Source: CAVOXO01 sp963700425 (GTDB lineage Bacteria; Actinomycetota; Acidimicrobiia; Acidimicrobiales; Microtrichaceae). Taken from it: a stretch of DNA of 64,000 nt. The stretch covers positions 1,240,001 through 1,304,000 of the forward strand of contig CAVOXO010000001.1 of NCBI GenBank assembly GCA_963700425.1, in the 5' to 3' direction. The position numbers and the translations under genes are program-made. Positions 44,649-53,614 of this stretch are shown here, one piece after another (position 1 is the stretch's first letter; each line of letters starts with the position of its first letter). Below the pieces are notes generated by a model. It was not told the DNA's origin and made no database searches. It saw nothing but the letters and a program-made list of their open reading frames with translations.

Positions 44649-45901
44649 TGCAGATCGGCCGACCCTCGCCGCCGGTCCACAGTGAGGTTGTCATCGTCGG
44701 TGCCGGCCTCGCCGGGTTGTCGGCGGCGCGGATGCTGCACCGGGCAGGCCGGGACGTCACGGTGCTCGAGGCGTCCGACGGCATCGGCGGTCGGGTACGC
44801 ACCGATGTGATCGACGGCTACCGACTCGACCGCGGGTTTCAGGTACTCCTCACCGCGTATCCCGAACTCCACACCCAGTTCGACGTGGACGCCCTCGACC
44901 TGCGACGATTCGAACCCGGAGCGCTCGTCTGGAACGGCAGCGCCATGCATGAGGTGGGCGACCCGCTCCGACGGCCCCGAACGCTGCTGTCGACGGGACT
45001 GGCGCCGGTCGGTTCGGTGGCCGACAAGATGCGACTCCTCCGCCAGCGAGCCCGGCTGCGTCGAACCAGCGCCCGAGAGTTGCTGCGGCAACCAGACCTC
45101 ACGACGCTGGCGGCGCTGCGGTCCGAGGGATTCAGCGTCGAGATGATCGAACAGTTCTTCCGGCCTCTCGTGGGAGGCATCCAGCTCGATCCGTCCCTCC
45201 AGACCAGTCGACGGATGTTCGATGTGATCCTTCAGTGCCTGTTGTCGGGTGACGCGGCCGTGCCCGCAGCGGGGATGGGCGCGCTTCCCGCCCAGCTCGC
45301 CCGCGATCTTCCTGCCGCAAGGATCCATCTCCACAGTCCGGTCGCCGCAGTGACGCCCGGGCAGGTCGTCCTCGACGACGGCACACCCGTGGGTGCCGAG
45401 CGGATCATCGTCGCGGCCGAAGGTCCCCGAGCGGCCTCGTTGTTGGGGCTGGCTCCCGTCGAGTCGAATCCTGCGTCGTGTGTGTGGTTCTCGGCCGCGT
45501 CGCCTCCGTTTCCGGACCGCTACATCGTTCTGGATCCCACTGGCGCGGGTCCCGCCCTGAACATCGCGGCGATGACGAACGTGGCACCGGAGTACGCGCC
45601 CGAGGGCTCGGCGCTCATCGCCGCCGCCTGCCCAGGAGTGAGCGACGCCGGTCTCGAGGCCTCGGTTCGCCACCAACTGCGTGCCATCTGGGGTTCCGAC
45701 GTCGACACGTGGGTTCACCTGCGGACCGACGCCATCGCGCACGGACAGCCCCGACAACATCCACCGTTCTCGCCGCGACAGCCGGTTGCGCTCGGCGACG
45801 GTCTGTTCGTCGCGGGCGACCATCGCGACACCGCGTCGATTCAAGGTGCGCTGTTCTCGGGGCGCCGCTGCGCCGACGCCGTTCTGTCGTCCCTTGCGTG
45901 A
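44648..45901 (+). CDS. FAD-dependent amine oxidase/phytoene desaturase-like oxidoreductase
   Basis: 417 residues from GTG 44648 (VQIGRPSPPVHSEVVIVGAG). Dinucleotide-binding GAGLAGLSAARML, then VTVLEASDGIGGRVRTD (the second FAD motif) and the C-terminal FAD block DGLFVAGDHRDTASIQGALFSGR. It belongs to the flavin amine oxidase/desaturase superfamily. Coupled with DUF2071 and an SDR, which recalls small terpenoid or quinone-modifying operons, but the substrate is unknown. Confidence 0.85.
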   Translation: MQIGRPSPPVHSEVVIVGAGLAGLSAARMLHRAGRDVTVLEASDGIGGRVRTDVIDGYRLDRGFQVLLTAYPELHTQFDVDALDLRRFEPGALVWNGSAMHEVGDPLRRPRTLLSTGLAPVGSVADKMRLLRQRARLRRTSARELLRQPDLTTLAALRSEGFSVEMIEQFFRPLVGGIQLDPSLQTSRRMFDVILQCLLSGDAAVPAAGMGALPAQLARDLPAARIHLHSPVAAVTPGQVVLDDGTPVGAERIIVAAEGPRAASLLGLAPVESNPASCVWFSAASPPFPDRYIVLDPTGAGPALNIAAMTNVAPEYAPEGSALIAAACPGVSDAGLEASVRHQLRAIWGSDVDTWVHLRTDAIAHGQPRQHPPFSPRQPVALGDGLFVAGDHRDTASIQGALFSGRRCADAVLSSLA

Positions 45902-45913
45902 TCGCCGAGTTCC

Positions 45914-46673
45914 ATGACCCTCACCGTCGAACCCGTCACCCTGGATCCACCGCCGTTGGCCCGCCGACCGGTGTTGCGCCAGCAGTGGACCGAACTCGCC
46001 TACTTCCACTGGCCATATGAGCCCGCCGTGGTGCAGGACCTACTCCCCGCCGGTGTCAACGTCGACACCTTCGACGACAGTGCCTGGGTGGGGTTGATCC
46101 CCTTCGAGATGCGCAAGGTGGCTCTCGGGACGGCACCACCGGTGCCGTGGCTGGGGAGCTTCATCGAGATCAATGTCAGGACCTATGTCGTGGATGCATC
46201 GGGCCGACGGGCCGTGTGGTTCTTCTCCCTGGATGTGCCGCGCTCGGCGATCGTCGGCGTGGCCCGGTCGGTCTTCGCCCTCCCGTACTGCTGGGCACAC
46301 ACGACCCACGTGCGCAACGGCGCTGAACATCGCTATCAGATGATCCGCCGCTTTCCCCGTTCCGGCAAGCCCTCTGCCGACATCGCCTTCTCGGTCGGGA
46401 CCACCTATCGCCGACGACGAGGTCAGCGACCTCGATCACTTCCTGTCCGCCCGATGGGCGTTGATCACCGAGTCCCGACGACACCAGCTGTTCGGCAGGG
46501 TTCACCACCCCCGTTGGCCCCTGCATCACGTCGACGATGTACGGGTCCGTCAGAGCGTCATCGAAGCCGCGGGCCTCCCGAGTCCGGTGGGGCCGCCCCG
46601 TGCTCTGTACTCACCCGGCGTCGACGTCGACGTCGAATGGTTCCAGAACTTGCCAGCGAAGGAGGCCCCATGA
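45914..46673 (+). CDS. DUF2071 (YqjF-like) protein (frame broken)
   Basis: About 253 residues. VLRQQWTELAYFHWPYEPAV, LLPAGVNVDTFDDSAWVGLI, PFEMRKV and EINVRTYVVDASGRRAVWFF are DUF2071/acetoacetate-decarboxylase-like fold markers. After ADIAFSVGTTY the frame changes near 46,410, then ADDEVSDLDHFLSARWALIT continues to the stop. TGA overlaps the next ATG after AAGGAGG. The role is unknown; it is part of the oxidoreductase operon. Confidence 0.8.
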
Positions 46674-47377
46674 CCGGTCTACCCATCGATGCCGACTCCA
46701 GCATGGACGGCTCCTCGGTGCTGATTGCGGGGGCCACCGGCGGACTCGGCTCTGCGATCGCCCGTGATCTCGCGCGCCGAGGCGCAACGCTCACCTTGGT
46801 GGCGCGAGACGACGAGCGACTCGCGGCCCTCGACGTGGAGGGTCACCGCGTCGCTCTGGACCTCCGCGACCCCGGTTCCTGCCATGCGGCCGTTCGGGCC
46901 GCGGTCGAGTACGGAGGCGGATTGGACGTGGTGGTCAACGCCGTCGGTGTGGTGGCGTTCGGCCCGATCGTCGACCTCTCGGTCGACGCCATGGAGGAGC
47001 TCTTCATGACCAACACCTTCGTCCCGATCGTGTTGGCTCAGGCGGCGCTCGGTGCCCTGGGTGACGGGGGTGTCATCGTCAACATCTCGGGTGTGATCGC
47101 CGAAGGGAACTTGCCGGGGATGGCGGCGTACGGCGCGTCGAAGGCGGCGGTTCGCTCCTTCGACGAGGCGCTCGGCCGCGAAGCCCGACGCCGACGGATC
47201 AGAGTCATCGACGCACGCCCCCCTCACACCGAGACAGGACTGGCCGAACGTGCCGTCGAGGGCCAGGCGCCACCCATGCCGGTCGGGATGGACCCCGCCG
47301 CCGTCGCTGCGACGATCGGCGCGGCGATCGCGGGAGACACCGCAGACTTGCCCAGCACGGCGTTCGAGTCCCGATGA
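46670..47377 (+). CDS. Short-chain dehydrogenase/reductase
   Basis: 235 residues. Glycine motif GATGGLGSAIA, NAVGVVAFGPI, catalytic Ser in NISGVIA and YGASKAAVRSFDEAL. ATGA coupling to DUF2071 upstream and to a membrane protein downstream. Substrate unknown; operon context suggests a shared pathway with the FAD oxidoreductase. Confidence 0.85.
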   Translation: MTGLPIDADSSMDGSSVLIAGATGGLGSAIARDLARRGATLTLVARDDERLAALDVEGHRVALDLRDPGSCHAAVRAAVEYGGGLDVVVNAVGVVAFGPIVDLSVDAMEELFMTNTFVPIVLAQAALGALGDGGVIVNISGVIAEGNLPGMAAYGASKAAVRSFDEALGREARRRRIRVIDARPPHTETGLAERAVEGQAPPMPVGMDPAAVAATIGAAIAGDTADLPSTAFESR

Positions 47378-47727
47378 CGACCCTGGTCGTCGGCAGCGCG
47401 AGCGCGTGGGCGATGGTCGGGGTGATCTGGATGGTCCAGCTGGTCCAGTATCCGATGTTGGCCTCGTTCTCGATGCTGGCGCCGGGATCCGCCGCCGTTG
47501 AACACCAGCGGCGCATCAGCTGGGTGGTGGGGCCGCTGATGGCCGTCGAAGGCGTCACCGCGTTGATCCTCCTCGTCGATCGACCCGACACCATGACGGC
47601 GTCGAGCGCCTGGGTCGCCGCAGCTCTGCTCGCGGTGGCGCTCGGGTCCACCGTGCTGGTCCAGGTTCCTCTGCACTCCCGTCTCGTCTCGTCAACGGTC
47701 ACGACAGCGGAGCGGCCGCACGGCTGA
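47374..47727 (+). CDS. Integral membrane protein
   Basis: 117 residues with three to four membrane segments (ASAWAMVGVIWMVQLVQYPM, VGPLMAVEGVTALILLV, AAALLAVALGSTVLVQVPL). Last gene of the coupled operon begun at 44,254. The pattern with a conserved VQYPM is shared by small DUF1772-like proteins; not certain. Confidence 0.65.
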   Translation: MTTLVVGSASAWAMVGVIWMVQLVQYPMLASFSMLAPGSAAVEHQRRISWVVGPLMAVEGVTALILLVDRPDTMTASSAWVAAALLAVALGSTVLVQVPLHSRLVSSTVTTAERPHG

Positions 47728-47913
47728 TCGCCACCAACGGGGTTCGAACCGCAGCCTGGACCCTGCGCGGGCCGCTCTTGGCGTGGGTGCCGGCAACCCG
47801 ACTCGTTCAGTGCGGTGGCCCGCGTCGTGGCGAACGTCGGAGATGACCGTCCCCATGAGAGGGCACCCTATGGTCGTTGAACCGGTGGCGATTCGGTGCC
47901 AGGCTGCTCCGCC

Positions 47914-48519
47914 ATGGAGAGCCACGGCACGGCCAGGGCGGTTGCGTCGGCCGTGATGGCGCTCATGGTCGTCGTGGGGTGCTCGTCGTCGACCTCGGAG
48001 TCCGCGTCCGAGCGAGACGAGGGACGCGTCGCGATCTCCACGACCACGCCGGGCGAGGATTTCGCCGCCGAGCCCGACGACTTCGTCAACCTCGCCGACA
48101 TGACGCCGATCCGCGGGTTCTTCATCGACAACGGCGCCGGTCACCTCGACGAGGCGGTGGCCCTGGCCGAGGCGGGTGGTGCCGGCACGTATCCGGTGGG
48201 GACCATCATCCAGCTGATTCCCCAGGAGGCGATGGTCAAGCGCGGCGCGGGGTTCGATCCCTCCTCGAACGACTGGGAGTTCTTCGAACTCGACGTCTCC
48301 GACACCGGGACCGTGATCCATCAACGTGGTGGCGCCGAGATCGTCAACCGGTTCGGGAGCGGCAGCTGCGCGGGGTGTCACGCGGCTGCGGGAACCGACT
48401 TCGACTTCGTCTGTGAGCAGAACCACGGCTGCGACCCACTTCCGGTGAGTCGTGACCTGATCGACGACCTCCAACGCAGCGACCCGAGGCCGCGTGCGTC
48501 GACCGACCCCGCTTCCTGA
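47914..48519 (+). CDS. Cytochrome P460-like lipoprotein
   Basis: 201 residues from ATG 47914. Lipoprotein signal SAVMALMVVVGCSSS. The mature part has TPIRGFFIDNGAGHLDEAVA, YPVGTIIQLIPQEAMVKRGA, NDWEFFELDVSDTGTV and SGSCAGCHAAAGTDFDFVC; the CAGCH is a c-type haem attachment site, and the body follows the cytochrome P460 fold. Probably a periplasmic redox lipoprotein. Monocistronic. Confidence 0.78.
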   Translation: MESHGTARAVASAVMALMVVVGCSSSTSESASERDEGRVAISTTTPGEDFAAEPDDFVNLADMTPIRGFFIDNGAGHLDEAVALAEAGGAGTYPVGTIIQLIPQEAMVKRGAGFDPSSNDWEFFELDVSDTGTVIHQRGGAEIVNRFGSGSCAGCHAAAGTDFDFVCEQNHGCDPLPVSRDLIDDLQRSDPRPRASTDPAS

Positions 48520-48597
48520 TCGACGCGATCCAGAGCCCCGCATCTCTGCCGACGCTACGCTCCGGTACAGCGCACAGCCGCCACGAGGAGGCCCTCG

Positions 48598-49053
48598 ATG
48601 ATCTCGATTCCCACGCCCGCACAGGCACTTCTCGGAACGGATGCTGTCGCCCACGTCTGGACGTCGAACCCCGACGGGACAGGTCAGGTGTCGGTGGTGT
48701 GGGTCGTTGTCGAGGGCGATGAGATCCTCTTCGGCACCGACGCCAACAGCCGCAAAGCCCGCAATCTCGCGGAGAACCCCAAGGTCATCGTCTCGATCGA
48801 GGACACCGAGCGCAACGAGCGTGGCTTCCAGCGGCATCTGGTCATCCACGGGAACGCCACGGTCGAAACGGGCCCGAGCCCCGACCTCATGGACCGTCTC
48901 GCCCACAAATACGTCGGTCTCAGCCGGCACCCGTTGGCCCTGCGTGACTCGCCCGACAGCGTCGTGGTTCGGGTGTCGGTGGACCGGATCGGCGGGCTCG
49001 GTCCCTGGGTCGAGAGCGAGGACTCCGACAATGTCTATGCCGCCGGCGGATAG
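48598..49053 (+). CDS. Pyridoxamine 5'-phosphate oxidase-like flavin/F420-binding protein
   Basis: 151 residues. Split-barrel pattern: AHVWTSNPDGTGQVSVVWVV, NSRKARNLAENPKVIVSIED and HLVIHGNATVETGPS. In actinobacteria members of this group often use F420 (PPOX class F420-dependent). No cofactor motif allows a firmer choice. Preceded by GAGGAGG; stands alone. Confidence 0.78.
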   Translation: MISIPTPAQALLGTDAVAHVWTSNPDGTGQVSVVWVVVEGDEILFGTDANSRKARNLAENPKVIVSIEDTERNERGFQRHLVIHGNATVETGPSPDLMDRLAHKYVGLSRHPLALRDSPDSVVVRVSVDRIGGLGPWVESEDSDNVYAAGG

Positions 49054-49099
49054 ACGTGGGTCAAGGCGGTTCGGAATCGGTTCCCGACGGGTGGCGTCG

Positions 49100-50194
49100 A
49101 TGAGTCGGGTGCGCAGAATGGCGGTTCTCGGACTGATCGCCGTCGTCGCGGGCTGCGCGACGCCACCTCCGTCGCCTTTCCCGCCGATGCCGGCCGAGAA
49201 CGGGCTCCGGGTGATGAGCTACAACCTGCTCGGCGCCATGGGCGACGATGCGATCTTCAGCGAACAGGCCGGTTGGGCGGCCCGGATCGACCAGCTGAGT
49301 CCCGATGTGGTGGTCCTCCAGGAGGCCCAGGCGGCCGATGTCGCAGCGATCGTCGCCCGGACGACCACCGACTACACCCGTGCCGCCTATGTGCAGTGGG
49401 ACTGCGATCTCAAACCCGAACGCGAGGGGGTCGCCATTCTCGTCAAGTCGGGGCTTGCGACGTCGAGCGGCGGCGGAGTCAACGTCGGCGGCTCCTGTGC
49501 GAACCCGTCGGTGAAGCGGGTCCTCGTCTGGGTCGACGTGGAGCTCGACGACGGCCCGCTACGCGTCTATGGAACCCACCTTTCCCAGTCCGGCGCCGCG
49601 TATGACGCCTCCCGGGAGGCCCAGATCCGACTCATCAGGGGGATCATCGCCGCGGACGACCCCACCGACGCACGTCGATGGGTCCTGGCGGGAGATCTCA
49701 ACGCGCGACCCGGCGACGAGTCGTACCGGCTGATGATGGGCGGCGACCCCGCGGACCCCGACCCGCACCGGTTCGTGGACTCCTACGCCGAGCTGACTGC
49801 CGACGCCGCAGACCCCGTGGCGTGTCCGACGTATTCCTCGGGAGATGCCGTCGGCATGGCGTATCTGTGGGCCCATCCCGATCACGTGCGCCGCTGCGGC
49901 TACACCGCAGGGTGGCCCAAGGACGACAACTGGCTCGGATGCAACGTCCTGTCGCTGTGTGTGGCATGGCAGACGCGCCAGGTCACCAGCGTGCGGGAAC
50001 GGCTCGACTATGTGGTGGTGGCCGAGGACGGTCCGTTCGGAATCATCGACGCACGTGTCCCGCATCGCAGCGAGGCCGACTGGGCCGCTCCGGGCCAGGA
50101 GTGGTACCGGTTGTCCGACCACCTCCCGGTGATCGCCGACATCGATGTCGGGTCCGTCACCCAGGTCGACCCGGCGGCCTCGGATCGGCGATGA
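49100..50194 (+). CDS. Secreted endonuclease/exonuclease/phosphatase-family lipoprotein
   Basis: 364 residues from ATG 49100; a GTG three codons upstream is possible. Signal MAVLGLIAVVAGCATPPP with a lipobox. EEP fold landmarks: VMSYNLLGAMGDD (metal Asn), VVVLQEAQAAD (catalytic Glu), VYGTHLSQSG, VLAGDLNARPGDES and LSDHLPVIADI with the final His. Acts outside the cell on a phosphodiester, nucleic acid or lipid. Intact. Confidence 0.85.
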   Translation: MSRVRRMAVLGLIAVVAGCATPPPSPFPPMPAENGLRVMSYNLLGAMGDDAIFSEQAGWAARIDQLSPDVVVLQEAQAADVAAIVARTTTDYTRAAYVQWDCDLKPEREGVAILVKSGLATSSGGGVNVGGSCANPSVKRVLVWVDVELDDGPLRVYGTHLSQSGAAYDASREAQIRLIRGIIAADDPTDARRWVLAGDLNARPGDESYRLMMGGDPADPDPHRFVDSYAELTADAADPVACPTYSSGDAVGMAYLWAHPDHVRRCGYTAGWPKDDNWLGCNVLSLCVAWQTRQVTSVRERLDYVVVAEDGPFGIIDARVPHRSEADWAAPGQEWYRLSDHLPVIADIDVGSVTQVDPAASDRR

Positions 50195-50287
50195 TGACCG
50201 TGCTGCGACAGCGGCCCGTGCAACAACCCTGACCATCGATCGGAAACGGGCTGTCCGAGTGCCCGAGTTCCGATGTGAGGAGGCGAC

Positions 50288-50887
50288 ATGACCACAGTGA
50301 GAGACGTGATGTCGAACGAGGTGACGTCGGTGACGACCGCCGAGGTGGTGGGGCCGGTGAGAGACCTGCTCCTGAACCGGAGAATCGGAATGGTCCCCGT
50401 GATGGACGCGGCCGGCGCACTCGCAGGGGTGGTGACCGTCTCGGATCTCGCCGAGGAGTGGGCGCCGCAGCTGGGCGTCGTGGAGATCATGAACCGCGAT
50501 GTGTTGACGGTGTCGCCGGACGCCACCTTCGACGAGGCAGCCGACATGATGGTGACCAAGGAGGTCCACCACCTCGTCGTCACCGACGGCGATGCCGTGG
50601 TCGGGGTGCTCAGCACGTTCGATCTGGTGCGGCACCTCGTCGATCGGGTTCAGGCGGCCGACAAGGCGTCGTCGGGAGCGGTGCGTGCCGCAGTCGGCGA
50701 TCACATCGTGATCCGCGGCCACGCCACCGGCCAGAAGCAACGCCAGGGCCTGATCACCGAGGCCCGGGGCGCCGGCGGCGGGCCGCCCTACATGGTGCAG
50801 TGGCTCGACGACCCCCACGACGAGGCCCACGAGGTGCTGTTCTTCCCCGGCAGCGACGCCGACATCCAACACGATCCCCCCGGCTGA
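50288..50887 (+). CDS. CBS-pair plus DUF1918 protein
   Basis: 199 residues after GTGAGGAGGCGAC. Two CBS motifs (residues 1-55 and 62-118: MSNEVTSVTTAEVVGPVRDL and MNRDVLTVSPDATFDEAADM) that typically bind adenine nucleotides. The C-terminal ~60 residues (VGDHIVIRGHATGQKQRQGL, YMVQWLDDPHDEAHEVLF) form a DUF1918 small barrel, usual in actinobacteria as a stand-alone protein. The combination suggests an energy-sensing regulator. Confidence 0.85.
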   Translation: MTTVRDVMSNEVTSVTTAEVVGPVRDLLLNRRIGMVPVMDAAGALAGVVTVSDLAEEWAPQLGVVEIMNRDVLTVSPDATFDEAADMMVTKEVHHLVVTDGDAVVGVLSTFDLVRHLVDRVQAADKASSGAVRAAVGDHIVIRGHATGQKQRQGLITEARGAGGGPPYMVQWLDDPHDEAHEVLFFPGSDADIQHDPPG

Positions 50888-50974
50888 TCGCCTCGGGGCG
50901 TCGAAAGGCCACAGCGTCACAGATCGAGGTCACCACCGGTGCTCGCGCCGGAGAAGGCGCGGCCCTCGGCGTGC

Positions 50975-52168
50975 TCAGTGGGCGAGAGTGCTCTCGGTTC
51001 GGTGAGTGTCGCCGTCGGCCCGTCCCTGACCCGGGTTCGACCCCGCAGGTGGCAGCGGAAGTCGCACGGTGAACCGACAACCCGCCTCGGCGTTGCACAG
51101 GTCGATCCGCCCCCCATGCGCTTCGACGAGCCCACGGGCGATCGCCAGGCCGAATCCCCCGCCGACCTCCGCGGGAGAGCGGGCGGTGTCGCCCCGGTAT
51201 GCCAGATCGAACACCCGCGACATCTCCGTCTCCTCGATCCCACCGCATCCATCCACCACCGAGACGACGCCGTCGTGACCGTCGGAGAACACCTCGACCT
51301 CGACCCGGCCGCCGGCCGGCGTGTGACGGATGGCGTTGTCGAGGAGGTTGTGGACGACGCGGAGCATTTCCGGAGAGCTCAGGTCGAGAACGGGAGGTTG
51401 TCCGTCGAGCCGACCGACCACCTCGACGTGTTTCGCGTCGGCGATGGCGGAGGCCGAGGAGACGGCGTCGGAGACGAGATCCCCCAGCGACACCGCCTCG
51501 AGAGTGAGCTCCACGCGGTCGACCTGGAGCCGCGAGAGCTCGAAGAGATCGTCGAGCAGGCGACCGAGACGTTCGGTCTCGCTCTGGAGATTCCGGTGAT
51601 AGCGGGCGACGGTGTCGGAATCGGTCACCACTCCATCGGCCAACGCTTCGGACATCGCCCTCATCCCGGCGAGCGGGGTTCGGAGATCATGGCTGATCCA
51701 GGCGACGAGCTCGCGCCGTGACGCCTCGAGTGCCAGCTGCCTGCGGCCGGCCTCCTCGGCGCGCCGGCGGCTCGCCTCGACACGGTCGGCGAGACCCAGA
51801 GCCGCGAGAACGCCCGCCGTTCCTGCGCCGACCACGACGACGGCGAGCGCGCGCAGGTCATGGTCGGAGACGAACATCGCACGGGCCGCGACGACGGAGC
51901 CGGCCAGCATCGCGACCACCGGAATGCAGGCCACGAGAGCCGTCCGGATCCGCAGGGAGAGCGGTCGCCGGACGAACGGCAACATCAACAGGCAACGGCC
52001 ACCGACGAGCGCGGCGACCCCGACCCCGAAGGAGATCCCCGCGAGTGCCGCCGCGTCGGCCGCGCCGATCGTGCCGACGCGAGCGGCAGCGCCGGCGAGC
52101 ACCACACCGACCACCACCACCGAGGCGGCGCGAACACCGACGGCGACGAGATCGCGGCCGTCATCCAT
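50975..52168 (-). CDS. Two-component sensor histidine kinase (PhoR/BaeS-like)
   Basis: 397 residues from ATG 52168 (MDDGRDLVAVGVRAASVVVV). N-terminal half carries four to six hydrophobic helices with short loops and no large sensor domain. HisKA block AWISHDLRTPLAGMRAMSEA with the phosphoacceptor His; catalytic domain with N box HNLLDNAIRHTP, DGCGGIEE (G1) and GGGFGLAIARGLVEAHGG (G2). Starts inside the last codons of the response-regulator gene, so coupled. Signal unknown; PHO-box-like repeats upstream of its partner suggest phosphate. Confidence 0.88.
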   Translation of the reverse strand: MDDGRDLVAVGVRAASVVVVGVVLAGAAARVGTIGAADAAALAGISFGVGVAALVGGRCLLMLPFVRRPLSLRIRTALVACIPVVAMLAGSVVAARAMFVSDHDLRALAVVVVGAGTAGVLAALGLADRVEASRRRAEEAGRRQLALEASRRELVAWISHDLRTPLAGMRAMSEALADGVVTDSDTVARYHRNLQSETERLGRLLDDLFELSRLQVDRVELTLEAVSLGDLVSDAVSSASAIADAKHVEVVGRLDGQPPVLDLSSPEMLRVVHNLLDNAIRHTPAGGRVEVEVFSDGHDGVVSVVDGCGGIEETEMSRVFDLAYRGDTARSPAEVGGGFGLAIARGLVEAHGGRIDLCNAEAGCRFTVRLPLPPAGSNPGQGRADGDTHRTESTLAH

Positions 52169-52874
52169 GCGCGGCGACCCCCTGCCATCGGTAGCCGACA
52201 CCCCACACGGTGCCGATGCGAGTCGGTCGGGACGGATCGTTCTCGATCTTCTCTCTGAGGCGCCGGATGTGGACCGTGACCGTCGAGGTGTCCCCATAGG
52301 AGTGCCCCCACACGTTCTGGAGGAGGTCCTCACGGCGAAACGCCCTTCCCGGGTGACGCATCATGAACACGAGTAGCTCGAACTCGCGGGCGGTGAGGCC
52401 GACCAGGTCGCCGTCGATGCGGGTCTCGCGACCCACGACGTCGACGTCGAGGTCGCCGTCTCGCAGCGAGGCCGGCGTGCCCGGCACCGCCCCGCTGAGC
52501 GGCCCGCTGGCTCGCCGCAACACCGCCTTGACGCGCGCCGTCACCTCCTTGGGGGAGAACGGTTTGGCGACGTAGTCATCGGCACCCAGCTCGAGTCCGA
52601 TGATGCGGTCGGTCTCCTCGCCTCGGGCGGTCAGCATGATCACCGGCACCGGCGACGTGGCCCGCAACCGGCGACACACCTCGAGGCCGTCGATTCCGGG
52701 CAGCATCACGTCGAGGAGCACCACATCGGGTGGATCGGTGAGAGCCGCGTCGAGCGCGGCCTGCCCGTCAGCGACGCTGGTCACGGCGAAGCCCTCCCGT
52801 TCGAGATACACCGTGAGGACGTCGGCGACGTTGGGGTCGTCGTCCACGACCAGCACCCGGGTCGTCTCGGCCAT
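52161..52874 (-). CDS. OmpR/PhoB-family response regulator
   Basis: 237 residues. Receiver domain: VLVVDDDPNVADVL (acidic pocket), VVLLDVMLPGIDGLEVC (phosphoacceptor Asp), VIMLTARG (Thr), DDYVAKPFS (Lys). Winged-helix domain from about residue 140 with LVGLTAREFELLVFMMRHPG and STVTVHIRRLREKIE. It activates or represses its targets when phosphorylated by the coupled kinase. The divergent region 52,875-53,005 holds direct repeats that match its expected binding mode. Confidence 0.92.
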   Translation of the reverse strand: MAETTRVLVVDDDPNVADVLTVYLEREGFAVTSVADGQAALDAALTDPPDVVLLDVMLPGIDGLEVCRRLRATSPVPVIMLTARGEETDRIIGLELGADDYVAKPFSPKEVTARVKAVLRRASGPLSGAVPGTPASLRDGDLDVDVVGRETRIDGDLVGLTAREFELLVFMMRHPGRAFRREDLLQNVWGHSYGDTSTVTVHIRRLREKIENDPSRPTRIGTVWGVGYRWQGVAAHG

Positions 52875-52923
52875 GGCGCCAGGGTAGAGGTCGTTGCGAT
52901 TCGGGGCGGTGCGGGACGATCGA

Positions 52924-52974
52924 GTTCACCGAATCGAAAGATCGTCCGCATCGTTCATCGAATTGTCATCGAAT
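52924..52974 (+). promoter_or_regulatory. PHO-box-like direct repeats
   Basis: Three 11-base units: GTTCACCGAAT (52,924-52,934), GTTCATCGAAT (52,953-52,963) and, directly abutting, TGTCATCGAAT (52,964-52,974). Actinobacterial PHO boxes are contiguous 11-base direct repeats with GTTCACC at the core. A separate inverted repeat GGACGATC...GATCGTCC (52,914-52,947) brackets the first unit. The site lies between the response regulator and a divergent methyltransferase operon and could control both. Confidence 0.6.
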
Positions 52975-53005
52975 CGGCGAACGCGGCGCGTCGACGGTTC
53001 CTACC

Positions 53006-53614
53006 ATGACGCCGATGACGATTCTCGCGGAGTCTCCGGTTTTGCGAAGCCGATGTGGAACCGTGGTTCCCCTGGATGTCGATCGCTGGCGTGACCGGGT
53101 CGACCGGATCGAGGCTGCGGTGCTCGAACCGTTGGTCGGACCGATCCTCGATGTCGGGTGCGGACCCGGCCGGGTCGTTGCATGGCTCGTCGAATCGGGT
53201 CGCATGGCGCTCGGAATCGACACCGCGCCCTCCGTGGTGGCCGACGGCCGGGCCCGCGGGGTGCCGGTGATCGAACGCTCGGTGTTCGATCCGCTACCCG
53301 GTGAGGGCCGCTGGGGCGCCTCGGTTCTCCTCGACGGGAACATCGGCATCGGCGGAGATCCCGACGCCCTCATGGTTCGCATGGCAGAGCTGGTGGCGCC
53401 GGGCGGTCAGGTGCTGGTCGAGTTCGATCCTCCCGGCACCCCCGGCGGACGGCTCGAGGTGCGCCTGGAAGCCGGCGGGCGGTCGTCGGGGTGGTTCGGC
53501 TGGGCCCGCGTCGATGTCACCGACTCGGCGGACCTGCTGGCGCGCACCGGCTGGACCGATGCCCGCACGATCTGCGGCGGTGAGCGATGGTTCGTCACGG
53601 CCATCCGGTCATGA
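53006..53614 (+). CDS. SAM-dependent methyltransferase
   Basis: 202 residues from ATG 53006, or ATG 53015. Motif I ILDVGCGPGRVVAWLV at about residue 48, MALGIDTAPSVV (motif II), then VLLDGNIGIGGDP and a late VLVEFDPPG strand. Small-molecule type; acceptor unknown. Stop overlaps the ATG of the molybdopterin oxidoreductase, so the two are coupled. Downstream of the PHO-box-like repeats. Confidence 0.8.
   Translation: MTPMTILAESPVLRSRCGTVVPLDVDRWRDRVDRIEAAVLEPLVGPILDVGCGPGRVVAWLVESGRMALGIDTAPSVVADGRARGVPVIERSVFDPLPGEGRWGASVLLDGNIGIGGDPDALMVRMAELVAPGGQVLVEFDPPGTPGGRLEVRLEAGGRSSGWFGWARVDVTDSADLLARTGWTDARTICGGERWFVTAIRS

Noticed and set aside
47735..47760. GGGGTTCGAACCGC as a possible tRNA T arm
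   Set aside because: No acceptor, D or anticodon stems can be formed around it; it is a chance palindrome in an intergenic region.
51020..51050. GGGTTCGACCCC as a tRNA T arm
   Set aside because: It lies in the coding C terminus of the histidine kinase and no other tRNA arms are present.
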